Part shown: piece after piece, positions 1 to 12,650 of the stretch
Layout of the letters: each line of letters starts with the position of its first letter
Position numbering within the stretch: position 1 is the first letter of the stretch
Origin: Pseudomonadota bacterium
Lineage (GTDB): Bacteria; Desulfobacterota; Desulfovibrionia; Desulfovibrionales; Desulfovibrionaceae
Assembly: GCA_023399375.1 (NCBI GenBank)
Contig: JAEWPX010000092.1
Coordinates: 1 to 64,000, forward strand
Direction of reading: 5' to 3'
DNA length: 64,000 bases
The notes under the pieces: model-generated
The model's database searches: none
What the model was told of the DNA's origin: nothing
The model's input: the letters and a program-made list of their open reading frames with translations, nothing else
Translations under genes and position numbers: made by a program

Positions 1-100
1 AGCCAGGAGCGCAGCGACGGCATCGCCGGAAAAATTCCGGCACCGCCGACGCACTCCCACCCAACGACCACGCTTCCACCCGCTACCCAACTTCCCCGAC

Positions 101-152
101 CAGGGGGTCCCGGGGGGATGATCCCCCCCGGCCGCCGGAGGCATCTTCCTCT
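101..152 (-). repeat. REP-like intergenic repeat, copy 1
   Basis: The core GGCCGCCGGAGGCATC lies at 130-145, after a C/G-rich palindromic block (gggggatgatccccc). It is the reverse complement of the core GATGCCTCCGGCGGCC seen at 6514, 40709 and 41890. It sits just downstream of the sensor kinase gene ending at 174. No gene is seen in 1-173. Confidence 0.7.
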
Positions 153-173
153 TTCTTGCCGCATCCATCTCTT

Positions 174-2210
174 TCACCTTGCACCCTTCACCCGGGGCAG
201 GCGGGCGAGGGCTGTGGCGAGGGCGGCGGCTTCCACGGGTTTGGCGAGGTAGTCGTCCATGCCGGCGGCGAGGAAGCGTTCGCGGTCGCCGGCCATGGCG
301 TGGGCGGTCAGCGCGATGACGGGCGTGCGGGCCTTGTCGCCGTGGATGGCGGGGTCGCGCAGCAGGGCAAGGGTTTCGAGGCCGTCCATGCCGGGCATTT
401 GGATATCGAGGAGCACGGCGTCGAAGGGGGCGTTGGCGAAGAGTTCCAGGGCATCCGGTCCGGCGGCGGCTTCCACGACGACGTGACCTTGTTTGCGCAG
501 GAGCGTGCCGACGGCCATGCGGTTGATGCGTTCGTCTTCGACGAGCAGCAACCGTAGTCCCGGGGCGACGGTTTGCGGCGTCAGCGGCTCGGAGCTGACC
601 GTTTCGGGGTCGGCTTTGGCGAGGGGCAGGGAACACAGGATGCAGGTGCCGACGCGGGGTTCGCTGTCGATCCAGATGGAGCCGCCCATGAGATGCACGA
701 GGCGGTCCACGATGGAGAGTCCGAGGCCGGCGCCCTGGTGGGGGCGGGTATTGGAGGCGTCCACCTGGGTGAAAGTGTCGAAGACGGCGTCGAGTTTGTC
801 GCGGGGGATGCCGATGCCGGAGTCGCTGACGCCGAGGACGAGGCGCAGTGTATCCTGGTCGTCGACGGGGTAGCAGGCGGCTTCGAGGCTGATGCCGCCG
901 CGTTCGGTGAATTTGACGGCATTGCCCACGAGGTTGAGCAGGATCTGACGGATGCGGTTTTCGTCGCCGCGCAGGCGGGCGGGGACGTTGGGGGCGACGG
1001 TGATGCCAAGCGACAGCCCGCGTTGCTCCAGAGCCACGGCGAAGGTGCTTTGGATGGAGGCGAGAACCGCGCGCGGGGAGAAGGGGGCGATTTCGAGGTT
1101 CAGCTTGCCGGATTCGACGCGCGAGAGGTCGAGGATGTCGGTGAGCAGGCGTGTGAGGCGGCGGCCCGAGTCCAGGGCCGTGACGACGCAGTCGCGTTGT
1201 TCTTCGTCGAGGCTCGTGTCCTCGAGAATTTGCAGCATGCCGAGCAGGCCGTTTAAGGGCGTGCGGATTTCGTGGCTCATGTTGGCGAGGAATTCGCTTT
1301 TGGCCTTGCTGGCGGATTCCGCGGCGGCCTTGGCGGCGGCGAGGCGCGTTTCGGACAGGCGTAGGGATTCCTCGGCGTGTTTGCGTTCGGTGATGTTGGT
1401 GAACATGCCGACCGACCCGGCAAAGCGGCCCGAGGCGTCGTATTCGCTGCTGACGGCGATGAGCATCCAGATTTCCGCGCCGTCCACGCTTTTGAGCCGC
1501 CGTTCGTAGAGTCCGCCGCCGGGGGGCAGGGCTTCGCGGCGCAGCATGGCGCGGTGGAGTTCGGCGTCCTCGGCGAAGAGGAAATCGGCGACGGAGCGGC
1601 CGGCCAGCTCGTCGGGCGTCGCGCCGAGCATGACGGCCATGACCGCGTTGACGTAGGTCGTGCGCCAGTTGGCGTCCACGGCCCAGATGCCTTCGTTGGC
1701 GGTTTCCACGATGCGGCGGTAGCGGCTTTCGCTTTGGGCCAGGGCCCGTTCCGCCTGCTTGCGGTTGGTGATGTCGCGGATGACGCCGACCACGTGCCTG
1801 TTGCCCGCGCCGTCGATGTGGAGGGTTTTGCGCGTCATGAAGGTGCGCCTGCGGTCGTCGGCGTCGTAGGCCGTTTCCTCGGCCACGTCCTCGTAGCCGC
1901 AGGCCAGGGTCATGGCGTCGTTTTTGAGCGAAACCGCGCCGTGCCGGCCCGGGAAAACCTCCTGTGCGTCCCGGCCGATGATCTCCTGGCGCGCGCGGCC
2001 GGCCAGGACGCACAGGGCGTCGTTGACGCGCATGAACCGGCCGTCGGGACCTTTGACGTAGAAGGGGTCGGGCATGGTTTCGACGATGCGCGAAAGCAGG
2101 GGGTCCTCGTCGCGGTCGCGGCGTCGAGGGCATCGCTTCATGGCGAGGAAGGCGAAAAGCAGCAGCAGAAGAAAGACGATGCTCGACGTCACGAGGAGGA
2201 AGGCGTTCAT
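174..2210 (-). CDS. Hybrid sensor histidine kinase (TM-PAS-PAS-HisKA-HATPase-REC)
   Basis: A membrane-anchored two-component hybrid kinase of about 678 aa. One N-terminal hydrophobic segment (starting MNAFLLVTSS) is followed by two PAS domains (about residues 40-270). A HisKA box with phospho-accepting H313 (SHEIRTPLNG) comes next, then an HATPase domain with the N box (NLVGNAVKF) and G boxes (DSGIGIP, GAGLGLSI). The receiver domain has D602 in LLDIQMPGMDG. The reading frame stays open upstream to 2351, but the ATG at 2210 has a GGAG eight bases before it and starts directly at the membrane segment, so it is preferred. There is no separate output domain, so the signal probably passes to a partner not in this window. 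The stimulus is unknown. Confidence 0.9.
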   Translation of the reverse strand: MNAFLLVTSSIVFLLLLLFAFLAMKRCPRRRDRDEDPLLSRIVETMPDPFYVKGPDGRFMRVNDALCVLAGRARQEIIGRDAQEVFPGRHGAVSLKNDAMTLACGYEDVAEETAYDADDRRRTFMTRKTLHIDGAGNRHVVGVIRDITNRKQAERALAQSESRYRRIVETANEGIWAVDANWRTTYVNAVMAVMLGATPDELAGRSVADFLFAEDAELHRAMLRREALPPGGGLYERRLKSVDGAEIWMLIAVSSEYDASGRFAGSVGMFTNITERKHAEESLRLSETRLAAAKAAAESASKAKSEFLANMSHEIRTPLNGLLGMLQILEDTSLDEEQRDCVVTALDSGRRLTRLLTDILDLSRVESGKLNLEIAPFSPRAVLASIQSTFAVALEQRGLSLGITVAPNVPARLRGDENRIRQILLNLVGNAVKFTERGGISLEAACYPVDDQDTLRLVLGVSDSGIGIPRDKLDAVFDTFTQVDASNTRPHQGAGLGLSIVDRLVHLMGGSIWIDSEPRVGTCILCSLPLAKADPETVSSEPLTPQTVAPGLRLLLVEDERINRMAVGTLLRKQGHVVVEAAAGPDALELFANAPFDAVLLDIQMPGMDGLETLALLRDPAIHGDKARTPVIALTAHAMAGDRERFLAAGMDDYLAKPVEAAALATALARLPRVKGAR

Positions 2211-2492
2211 GGCGGCGGCTCCAACAGCTCCTTGCGCTCCCTGCGGAGCTCGGGAAACGGCCTCGCCGTTTCCTGTGGCCATGGCGGTCTCAATGGAGGC
2301 GCGGGAACGCAACGCCTTGTCGAAACTAAGGGAAGTCGTGCCGCATGACAAGATCGCAGCACGTTGCCGATCCGGGCGGGACGCGCCGGTCCGGTGAGCC
2401 TCGTCCGCGACCGCGGCGGCCGGGCCCGGACGGCCTGCGGCGCATTGCGCCCGGCGGGAGCGCGGCCAGTCCGGCGACTGGTCGCGCCGGGT

Positions 2493-2834
2493 TCAGCCCA
2501 GGGCGGCCAGGGTCTTTTCGATCGGGCGGCGTTCGGGCACCACGGGCAGGGGTTCCTTGCCGTCGCGCACCGCGGCCGAGACGTAGAGGCCGCAAAAACA
2601 GGCTCCGAACTCTTCCACATCGGCGTCCCGGTACTGGCAGGGGCAGACCACGTCGCGGTCCAGCTCGAATTTGCCTGCGGCCAGCCGGCACGGACAGGCC
2701 ATGTAGCCGTACCGTTCCTTGTTGACGAGCAGGTTTCCGAGCAGGTCGAGGGTCATGGCCATGTCCGGATTGAAGAAGCGCCCCTTGGCTTCCTGCAGGG
2801 GGCGCAGGGTGTCGTAGAGTCCCTGCGCGTTCAT
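2493..2834 (-). CDS. Ferredoxin:thioredoxin reductase catalytic-subunit-like protein
   Basis: A protein of 113 aa with the cysteine pattern of the catalytic (beta) subunit of ferredoxin:thioredoxin reductase: CPC, then VVCPCQYRD about 16 residues on, then a closing CFC. In this family these cysteines hold a [4Fe-4S] cluster and the redox-active disulfide. The chosen ATG at 2834 overlaps the stop of the upstream glutaredoxin as ATGA, which suggests translational coupling. An ATG at 2846 (MREEMNAQG) is also possible. With its neighbour it probably forms a ferredoxin-fed thiol reduction system, a plausible design for an anaerobe. The partner assignment is inference from adjacency. Confidence 0.85.
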   Translation of the reverse strand: MNAQGLYDTLRPLQEAKGRFFNPDMAMTLDLLGNLLVNKERYGYMACPCRLAAGKFELDRDVVCPCQYRDADVEEFGACFCGLYVSAAVRDGKEPLPVVPERRPIEKTLAALG

Positions 2835-3094
2835 TTCTTCTCGCATTGGTCGAGCGCCTGCTCGATCTCGTCGCGGCGAAAGCCCACGATGACCTTGTTG
2901 CCGATGACGATGGTGGGGAAGGACAGGGCGGGATTGAGCTTGCGCACGATGTCCATGACCTGCGTGCGTTCCTCGCCGTTGAGGAAGTCCACGTGAACGC
3001 AGTCGTAGGGGATCTTGTGTTCTTCCAGGTATTCCTTGGCGTGCTTGCAATGCACGCAGGTGGACAGGGCGTAGACTTTGATGTCCGAACTCAT
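2831..3094 (-). CDS. Glutaredoxin-family protein (CVHC active site)
   Basis: A small thioredoxin-fold protein of 87 aa. It has an N-terminal CVHC redox motif (residues 13-16), the conserved cis-proline loop (FPTIVIGN) and the closing helix typical of NrdH/glutaredoxin-like proteins. AAGGAG precedes the ATG. The 3' end overlaps the FTR-like gene by four bases, so the two are co-translated. The likely role is as a dithiol carrier reduced by the FTR-like protein. The physiological substrate cannot be read from the sequence. Confidence 0.87.
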   Translation of the reverse strand: MSSDIKVYALSTCVHCKHAKEYLEEHKIPYDCVHVDFLNGEERTQVMDIVRKLNPALSFPTIVIGNKVIVGFRRDEIEQALDQCEKK

Positions 3095-3113
3095 GGGGCG
3101 CTCCTTGAAGATA

Positions 3114-3875
3114 TTAGCGCGGCAGGGAAGCGGCTCCGTTTCGTATTCCTTTTTCCAGCCGGCCGGTCAAGTGCGAAAGGGGCCAGGTGAGCAGCAGATA
3201 GAACAGGGCCAGGGGCAGGTAGGCCTCGAAGGTCCGGTAGGTGGTGGCGTTGACCACCTCCGCCGCCTTGGTCAGTTCCCGCACGCTGATGACCGACAGC
3301 AGCGAGGAATCCTTGATGCAGGAGACGAACTGGCCCGTGACCGGCGGCACGATGCGCCGCAGCGCCTGGGGAAAGATGACGTAGAACAGCGTCTGCCGCC
3401 GGGTCAGCCCCGAGGAGAGCGCCGTTTCCCACTGCCCCCGGTCCACGGACTCCACCCCGGCCCGGACCATCTCGGAGATGTAGGCCCCGGAGAAGAACCC
3501 GAGCGCCGCCGTGCCGATCACGTACGGGCTGTCCAGATGCACGACCACGCCGACGCAGAAGTAGAAGATGAGGATCTGCACGAGCAGCGGCGTGCCGCGA
3601 AAGGCCCCGACGTAGAGTCCGGCCAGCTCCGTGAGCCAGACGTTGCCCGAGACCGAGGCCAGGCCCGAGGCCAGGCCGCAGGCAAGCCCCAGGGCGATGG
3701 CCCCCACGGACACGGCGAGCGTCATGCAAAATCCCGCCAGAAAGATGTCGCGGTAGGCCCAGACCGCGTCGAAGTCCCAGTGGTAGCGGATGTGCGCGAG
3801 AACGTACCACAATGCGCCGCCAAGGGCCGCGAGCAGGAGCAGGCGGACCGCAAGCGGCGAGGGCGGTCGCCTCAT
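3114..3875 (-). CDS. Polar amino acid ABC transporter permease
   Basis: An inner-membrane permease of 253 aa (HisM/GlnP type). It has several hydrophobic segments, and the EAA loop that contacts the ATPase can be read around the stretch ALSSGLTRRQ to FPQALRRIVPP. The start ATG overlaps the stop of the upstream small secreted protein by four bases (ATGA). It is co-transcribed with the binding protein gene at 4406-5221. No ATP-binding subunit is encoded beside it, so this importer must borrow an ATPase from elsewhere or have a distant partner. Confidence 0.9.
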   Translation of the reverse strand: MRRPPSPLAVRLLLLAALGGALWYVLAHIRYHWDFDAVWAYRDIFLAGFCMTLAVSVGAIALGLACGLASGLASVSGNVWLTELAGLYVGAFRGTPLLVQILIFYFCVGVVVHLDSPYVIGTAALGFFSGAYISEMVRAGVESVDRGQWETALSSGLTRRQTLFYVIFPQALRRIVPPVTGQFVSCIKDSSLLSVISVRELTKAAEVVNATTYRTFEAYLPLALFYLLLTWPLSHLTGRLEKGIRNGAASLPR

Positions 3876-4255
3876 TTGACGAACCGGTCCGCCGGAAAGA
3901 CCAGGACATAGGGCATGCGTTCGCCGAAATCGGCGGCGAGGCGCGCGGCGATGTCCTTGGAGAAGTCCCGCGAAGCCGTGACCAGATAGACGATGTTGCC
4001 CTGGGTCTCGAGCTGGCCCTGCTCGTTCTTCCAGCCGCCGTCGCCCGCGCCGAGGCGCGTGTAGCCGCCGTAGGATTCGCTCAGCCAGGCTTCCAGGGCC
4101 GGGATTTTCGCCGCGGCGTCGCCGCCGCCCGGCAGATCCGTCGGCACTGCGAACAGGTGGGCGAAGACCTGTTTGGTTTCGGCCTGCGCCGCGCCGGACA
4201 GGCAGGCGGCGGCCAGAAGCAGGCAGCACAACAGGCGCATTGTGCGTCGCGTCAT
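3872..4255 (-). CDS. Small exported protein in ABC importer operon (DUF3574-like?)
   Basis: A protein of about 127 aa with a clear signal peptide (MRLLCCLLLAAACLSGAAQA, cleavage after AQA). The mature part of about 100 residues has an alternating pattern ending in YVLVFPADRFVK. The order of segments (a beta strand, TRLGAGDGGWKNEQG, then a hydrophobic strand) faintly resembles DUF3574 proteins, but I cannot confirm this. Two starts are possible, ATG 4255 (MTRRTMRLL) or 4240. It lies between the binding protein and permease genes, and overlaps the permease start by four bases. A periplasmic accessory role is inferred from position only. Confidence 0.65.
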   Translation of the reverse strand: MTRRTMRLLCCLLLAAACLSGAAQAETKQVFAHLFAVPTDLPGGGDAAAKIPALEAWLSESYGGYTRLGAGDGGWKNEQGQLETQGNIVYLVTASRDFSKDIAARLAADFGERMPYVLVFPADRFVK

Positions 4256-4405
4256 GTCTTTTATTCCCCTCTCCGCCGCCGGGACGGCCGGCGGCCCCCG
4301 CAAACCCGCCGGGCATTACCCGCGCTCGCGCGGCCCTCGGCGACGGGTTTCGGGCCCGCGCCGCGCCCCGGCCTCCCACGTTGGCGGCAGGCCGGGCGCG
4401 CGCCG

Positions 4406-5221
4406 CTATTTGCCCAGGATTTCCTTGAAATACTTGAGGCGCAGCGTTTCCAGCGTGCCGTCGGCCTTGATCGTCGCCAAATACATCTCCAGCCATTGCC
4501 ACCAGTCGAAGTCGCCCTTTTGCAAGGCGATGCAGTAGGGCTCGTAGGTGAACGGCGTGAGGAGCGCCTTGGTGGTCTCGGGATTCTGCTTGTGGTGCTT
4601 GGCGATGGAGATCTGGTCGTAGAAGAAGGCGTCGGCCCGGCCGGCGGCCACTTCCTGCACGCAGGCGGTCTCTTCCTTGTAGCGGTTGATGGTCGCCTTG
4701 GGAAAACGCTTGCTGGCCACGAGGTCGGCGGTGGTGCCGGTCTTGACCGCGAGCACGCGGCCCGGCGCGTTGAGCTGTTCCACGTCCGTGACGTCGGCCG
4801 CCTTCTTGGCGCTAAGAAGCGTGCACAGGCCGGTGGTGAAGTAGGGGGAGGTGAAGGTGATGGACTTGGCCCGTTCAAGGGTGCCGGTGATGCCGGAGAT
4901 GACGAGGTCGATCTTGCCGGCGCTCAGTGCCGGGATCAGCCCGGTCCACTCCATGTCCTTGATTTCCAGTTTGACCCCGAGCCGGTCGGCCAGGGTCTGG
5001 GCGATTTCCACATCGTAGCCGACGGGCTTGCCCTGTTCGTCCACGTACTCGAAGGGCCAGAATTTGAGTTCCATGCCGACGACGAGGGTGCCGCGCTCGA
5101 CGATCTTGCGCAGGTTGCTGCCCTCGTAGATGTCGAAGGGCGTCGCGGCGGCGATCGACGTGCCGCAGCACATCGTCAGCGCCACGAAGGCGAGGCTCAC
5201 GATGCGGATGAAACGGACCAT
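4406..5221 (-). CDS. Amino acid ABC transporter substrate-binding protein
   Basis: A periplasmic binding protein of 271 aa from the SBP_bac_3 family. A signal peptide (residues 1-25) precedes the typical opening RGTLVVGMELKFWPFEY. The ligand-contact signature GYDVEIAQTLADRLG and the segment DLVISGITGTLERAKSITFT follow. A strong Shine-Dalgarno (AAGGAGG) lies before the ATG. First gene of a three-gene operon with the small exported protein and the permease. The family binds polar amino acids; the exact ligand cannot be called. Confidence 0.92.
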   Translation of the reverse strand: MVRFIRIVSLAFVALTMCCGTSIAAATPFDIYEGSNLRKIVERGTLVVGMELKFWPFEYVDEQGKPVGYDVEIAQTLADRLGVKLEIKDMEWTGLIPALSAGKIDLVISGITGTLERAKSITFTSPYFTTGLCTLLSAKKAADVTDVEQLNAPGRVLAVKTGTTADLVASKRFPKATINRYKEETACVQEVAAGRADAFFYDQISIAKHHKQNPETTKALLTPFTYEPYCIALQKGDFDWWQWLEMYLATIKADGTLETLRLKYFKEILGK

Positions 5222-5314
5222 GGGGCTTCCTCCTTGCGTAACGGGGTTGCGATTCGTGCAAAGCCTACCCCATCGCTCCCGGTACGGCCACCAGAAATGC
5301 GCGTTGGCCGGGAC

Positions 5315-6475
5315 TTAGGCCCGTTCTCCCGCGGCCTGGCCCGAGGCGAAGGCCCAGTGGAGGTTGAATCCGCCCAGGCGGCCGGTGACGTCGAGAAGCT
5401 CGCCGACGACGAAAAGGCCCGGGACGGCGGTCGCTTCCATGGTCTTGGAGGAAAGCGCGGCCGTGTCCACGCCGCCGCAGGTCACTTCCGCCTTGGCGTA
5501 GCCCGCGGCTGCGGCCGGGGTGAAGGGAAAGGCGCGCAGGGCGGCGGCGAGCGCGCGCCGGGGCGCGGCGGCAAGTCCGGCCGCCGGGCCGGCGAGCCCC
5601 AGGCGGTCGCAAAGCGCCGTCGCCAGCCGTCGGGGAAGGTGGCGGGCCAGGACGTTTTTCACCTCCTGCCTGCCGGCTCCGGCGAGGATTCCCTCGGCGT
5701 CGCGCCCGGGCAGGAGGTCGATGGCCAGGGCTTGGCCCTCGCGCCAGAAAAGCGAGGCGTCGAGGATCGCCGGTCCGGAGAGCCCCTTGTGGGTGAAGAG
5801 CATGTCCCCGGACAGGGCGCACGGTCCGCCGACGGCCACGGGCAGGGACACGCCGGCCAGGTCGCGGCACAGCGGCAGGTCGCCCGGGCCGGCCAGCAGC
5901 GGCGTCAGCCCGGGGCGCAGGGGCGTGACCGCAAGGCCCAGGCGCGCGGCCAGGGCGTAGCCGAAGCCCGTCGCGCCGAGTCCGGGCCAGGACTTCCCTC
6001 CGAGCGCCAGCACCAGGGAGGCGCAGCCTACGGGGCCGGCGTCGGTTTCCACGATGAAGCCGCCCGCTTCCCGGCGCGCGCCGGTCACGGTCGCGCCAAG
6101 GCGCAGGCGCGCCCCGGCCTCCTCGGCCTGGCGCAGGAGGAAACGGGCCAGGGCCGGCGCGCCGTCGCGGCAAAAGACCTTGCCCCCCGCCTCGACGACC
6201 GTGGCCACGCCCGCGTCGTGCAGGCGCGCGAGCAGCGCGTCCGGCGTCAAACGCGCCAGGGCGGATTTGGCGAAATGGGGGTTGGCGCAGACGTAGTCCG
6301 CGGCGGCGACGTCGGCGTTGGTGACGTTTGCGCGCCCGCCGCCCGAGGCGAGCACCTTGCGCGCGGCCTTGGGGCCGTGGTCGAGCACGACGACCGTGCG
6401 CCCGCGCGCGGCGCAGGCGGCGGCGCAGAAAAGCCCCGAGGCCCCCGCGCCTAAAATGACGACATCGACGTGCAT
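5315..6475 (-). CDS. HI0933/BaiN-like FAD flavoprotein
   Basis: A protein of 386 aa that starts with a Rossmann FAD-binding motif (VVILGAGASGLFCAAACAAR) and carries the HI0933-family signatures SGGGRANVTN near residue 45 and GGVDTAALSSKTMEAT near 330. A final FAD-contact block (GLFVVGELLDVTGRLGGFN) is also present. The family covers NAD(P)/FAD-dependent oxidoreductases, including the YhiN/BaiN group; the physiological substrate is usually unknown. It appears monocistronic, and a REP-like repeat lies just upstream at 6514. Confidence 0.88.
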   Translation of the reverse strand: MHVDVVILGAGASGLFCAAACAARGRTVVVLDHGPKAARKVLASGGGRANVTNADVAAADYVCANPHFAKSALARLTPDALLARLHDAGVATVVEAGGKVFCRDGAPALARFLLRQAEEAGARLRLGATVTGARREAGGFIVETDAGPVGCASLVLALGGKSWPGLGATGFGYALAARLGLAVTPLRPGLTPLLAGPGDLPLCRDLAGVSLPVAVGGPCALSGDMLFTHKGLSGPAILDASLFWREGQALAIDLLPGRDAEGILAGAGRQEVKNVLARHLPRRLATALCDRLGLAGPAAGLAAAPRRALAAALRAFPFTPAAAAGYAKAEVTCGGVDTAALSSKTMEATAVPGLFVVGELLDVTGRLGGFNLHWAFASGQAAGERA

Positions 6476-6504
6476 TGCTTCCTCAATATGGGGGGGTGAG
6501 AGTG

Positions 6505-6560
6505 GGGTGGAAGGACGCCTCCGGCGGCCAAAGGGCTTGCGCCCTCCGGACTCCTTTTAT
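6505..6560 (+). repeat. REP-like intergenic repeat, copy 2
   Basis: The core GACGCCTCCGGCGGCC occupies 6514-6529. It is followed by the short palindrome agggcttgcgccct and by cggactcc, the same architecture as the copies at 40709 and 41890. It lies between the flavoprotein start and the end of the next sensor kinase. Confidence 0.75.
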
Positions 6561-6680
6561 GGAGCGCACGGGAACGCTTCGTTGGATTTTCGTAGGGCTG
6601 TTCATGGTCGCGTTGTCATGGAAAAGGTATGGTGTTGCGGCGTACCGGGAGCGATGCGGCTTCGCCGACAGGGAAAAGGC

Positions 6681-10004
<3,324 letters not shown>

Positions 10005-10484
10005 GGGAAGCAACCGGGCCGCGCTAGCGCAGGCGGCCTTTCTTGTGGGCCGGGCGGCCCCGGAGGCGCACGCCGTGTGCGGGACATTCCGGGCCGTGCA
10101 TCCGGCGTGCGAAGTTGCGGCTGTGATCGGTTGCGAAGAAGCCCGCGGCGGATGCGAGGATGCGTCTGCACGGTGGCACGGTCTGGAGGCTTTCGAACGG
10201 GGCGCGCATTTTTGTCATATACCCCCGAGTCCCGGCAAGGGGCAAGGGCTCGCTGCCTCCGACGGGGACGGGAAGCTGCCGCCAAAACGCATGGACATCT
10301 TTTCTTCCTTCCTGTGTCACGCTATTCTGCTTATTGTCAGGATTCGGGACGCCGCCCCGGCGTGTCCGCCGCCGCGCATTATTTCGTCCTGAAACGGTTC
10401 CAGAGGCTGGTTGTGCCGCAACGTCGCAAGGCGAAGTCCGTATGGTGCATCGTCGTTGTCAGCGTCAACAAGAAGGGGAAAGCA
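10005..10484. other. Long intergenic region upstream of chemotaxis receptor
   Basis: 480 bases between divergent genes (sensor kinase leftward, receptor rightward). No convincing ORF, tRNA or strong hairpin is visible. It must hold the promoters of both genes. I looked for a -24/-12 sigma-54 site and found no clean match; a GTGGCACGG near 10170 lacks the -12 element. Confidence 0.5.
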
Positions 10485-12536
10485 ATGCCGTCGTCGAAAA
10501 CAAGGTCACTGTTCGGTCGGCTGGGGTTTCGGCTCGGGGCGAGCTACGCCATCCTCGTCGTCGCCATCGCCGCGGTCGGATACACGGGCTATTACGCCGC
10601 ACGCACCATCAGCGACAACCTGGACACGCTCTTTACGCGCTTCCTGCCGAGCGTCGATTTCCTGATCGAAGCCGACCGCGATCTGCACCAGCTGCTCGTG
10701 GCCGAGCGGACCATGCTGTTCACACCCCCGGGCAGCGAGGCCTTCAAGGCCCTTGAGAACACCTACGCGGTGAACCTCAAGCAGGCCAAGGACCGCTTCG
10801 GTTCGTTCAAGGCCCTGGCCACCACGCCCGAGGAAAAGCAGCTTGCCGGCCAGTTCGAGCAGGCCCTGCGCCAGTGGGAGGGCGTCTCGGGCAAGGTCGT
10901 CAAGGAGCGCCTGCTGGGCACGGACGAGGCTACCGCGGCGGCCATGGACCTGACCAAGGGCGAGGCCAACGACAAGTTCGAGTTCGCCCGGGAATTCATC
11001 AACAAGCTGACGGAGGTGGAACTCGGCTACGCGGACGCGAAGAACAAGGAATCCGCCGCGCTCTATGCGCAGTCGCGTCTGATCATCATGGGGCTCACCG
11101 TGGCCATGGCCCTTTTCGCGGTGCTTACGGGCTGGCTGATCGTGCGCGGCGTGCGCAGGAGCCTTGGCGGCGAACCCGACGAGATCGCGGCCATCGCCCG
11201 GCGCGTGGCCGTGGGCGACCTCGCCCTCGAGTTCCACGAATCCGCCCACCCGGAAAGCATCTACGAGGCCATGCGGGCCATGGTCCAGTCCTCGGCCGAG
11301 GTGGTCGCGGCCGTCACCAAACTGGCCCAGGGCGACCTCGAGGTCAGCGTCGCCGCCCGCTCGGACGCGGACGCGCTCATGCGCGCCCTGGCCGCGCTCA
11401 TCGCTGCGGAAAAAAACATCGCGGACATGGCCGGCAAGCTGGCCATCGGCGACCTCGACGTGACCGTGGCCAAGCGTTCTGAGGGCGACGCGCTGCTTGC
11501 TTCGATCGAACGGCTGGTCGCCGCGGAAAAGCACGTCGCGGCCATCATGGAGCGCCTGAGCCAGGGCGATCTGACGTTTCGCGTGCGCGCCCGCGATGCC
11601 GCGGACACGCTCATGCAGTCCTTGGACGCCATGATCGCCAAGGTCGGCGGCGTGATCCGCGAGGTGCAGGGCGGCTCGATCAACGTGGCCTCGGGCAGCG
11701 AGGAACTGAGCGCTTCGTCGTCCTCCCTGTCCCAGGGGTCCACGGAGCAGGCCGCGGCCATCGAGGAGTCCTCGTCGGCCATGGAGGAAATGGCCGCGAG
11801 CATCGGCCAGACCGCGGACAACGCCAAGCAGACCGAGGCCATCGCGGTCAAGGCCGCCAGGGACGCCCAGTCCTCGGGCGAGGCCGTGGCGCAGACCGTG
11901 TCCGCCATGAAGGCCATCACCGGCAAGATTTCCATCATCGAGGAAATCGCCCGGCAGACGGACCTGCTGGCCTTAAACGCCGCCGTGGAGGCCGCCCGGG
12001 CCGGCGAACACGGGCGTGGCTTCGCCGTGGTCGCAAGCGAGGTGCGCAAGCTCGCCGAGCGCAGCCAGGCTGCGGCCTCGGAAATCACCAACCTCGCCGC
12101 CACCTCCACGGACATCGCGGAAAAGGCCGGGCAGCTGCTCGAAAGGCTCGTGCCGGACATCCAGCGCACGGCCGACCTCGTCCAGGAAATCAACGCCGCC
12201 AGCCAGGAGCAGAGCCAGGGCGCAAGCCAGGTCAACCAGGCCCTGCAGCAGCTCGACCAGGTGATCCAGCAAAACGCGGCCGCGGCCGAGGAGATCGCCT
12301 CCACTTCGGAGGAGCTGTCGGCGCAAGCCGCGCAGTTGCAGCACACGAGCGCCTTTTTCCAATTGCCCGCCGAAGCGGGGGAGGGGACGCCGCAGCGGGC
12401 CATGCCGTCGCGCCGGACCGGCGGCGCGTCCCTGCCGGGCCGCCATGCGCTTCCCGGACAGCGGCAGGGTGCGGCCGTTCCCGGCACGCTCATCCGCATG
12501 GACGACGATGAGAAGGGGGATTTCGAGCCGTACTAG
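10485..12536 (+). CDS. Methyl-accepting chemotaxis protein with several HAMP-like modules
   Basis: A protein of 683 aa. The first membrane segment ([20 protein letters not shown]) leads into a helical four-helix-bundle-like periplasmic domain (about residues 45-200) and a second membrane segment ([20 protein letters not shown]). Then follow tandem HAMP-like repeats with recurring units ([32 protein letters not shown]) and the signalling domain with hairpin tip [20 protein letters not shown]. The ATG at 10485 follows AAGGGGAAAGCA. The repeated units suggest a poly-HAMP array between membrane and kinase-control regions. It signals to CheA/CheW, not encoded here. The C-terminal tail lacks an obvious CheR-tether pentapeptide. 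Confidence 0.93.
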   Translation: MPSSKTRSLFGRLGFRLGASYAILVVAIAAVGYTGYYAARTISDNLDTLFTRFLPSVDFLIEADRDLHQLLVAERTMLFTPPGSEAFKALENTYAVNLKQAKDRFGSFKALATTPEEKQLAGQFEQALRQWEGVSGKVVKERLLGTDEATAAAMDLTKGEANDKFEFAREFINKLTEVELGYADAKNKESAALYAQSRLIIMGLTVAMALFAVLTGWLIVRGVRRSLGGEPDEIAAIARRVAVGDLALEFHESAHPESIYEAMRAMVQSSAEVVAAVTKLAQGDLEVSVAARSDADALMRALAALIAAEKNIADMAGKLAIGDLDVTVAKRSEGDALLASIERLVAAEKHVAAIMERLSQGDLTFRVRARDAADTLMQSLDAMIAKVGGVIREVQGGSINVASGSEELSASSSSLSQGSTEQAAAIEESSSAMEEMAASIGQTADNAKQTEAIAVKAARDAQSSGEAVAQTVSAMKAITGKISIIEEIARQTDLLALNAAVEAARAGEHGRGFAVVASEVRKLAERSQAAASEITNLAATSTDIAEKAGQLLERLVPDIQRTADLVQEINAASQEQSQGASQVNQALQQLDQVIQQNAAAAEEIASTSEELSAQAAQLQHTSAFFQLPAEAGEGTPQRAMPSRRTGGASLPGRHALPGQRQGAAVPGTLIRMDDDEKGDFEPY

Positions 12537-12579
12537 ACCCGGCCGCGGCAGCCGCCGCCGCGGCGGCGCAAAATACGCA

Positions 12580-12614
12580 GGCGCGGCCCGTCGCACGGAC
12601 GGGCCGCGCCTTTT
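12580..12614 (+). terminator. Rho-independent terminator after chemotaxis receptor
   Basis: A perfect 13-bp stem (12580-12592 with 12598-12610, GGCGCGGCCCGTC paired to its complement) with a 5-base loop is followed by TTTT at 12611-12614. Confidence 0.85.
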
Positions 12615-12650
12615 GGCGTCTGGGGCCGCCGCGCGCGGCGGGCAGACCTA

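Noticed and set aside
10160..10190. Possible sigma-54 promoter (GTGGCACGG) before the chemotaxis receptor
   Set aside because: The -12 TTGC(A/T) element is missing at the required spacing.
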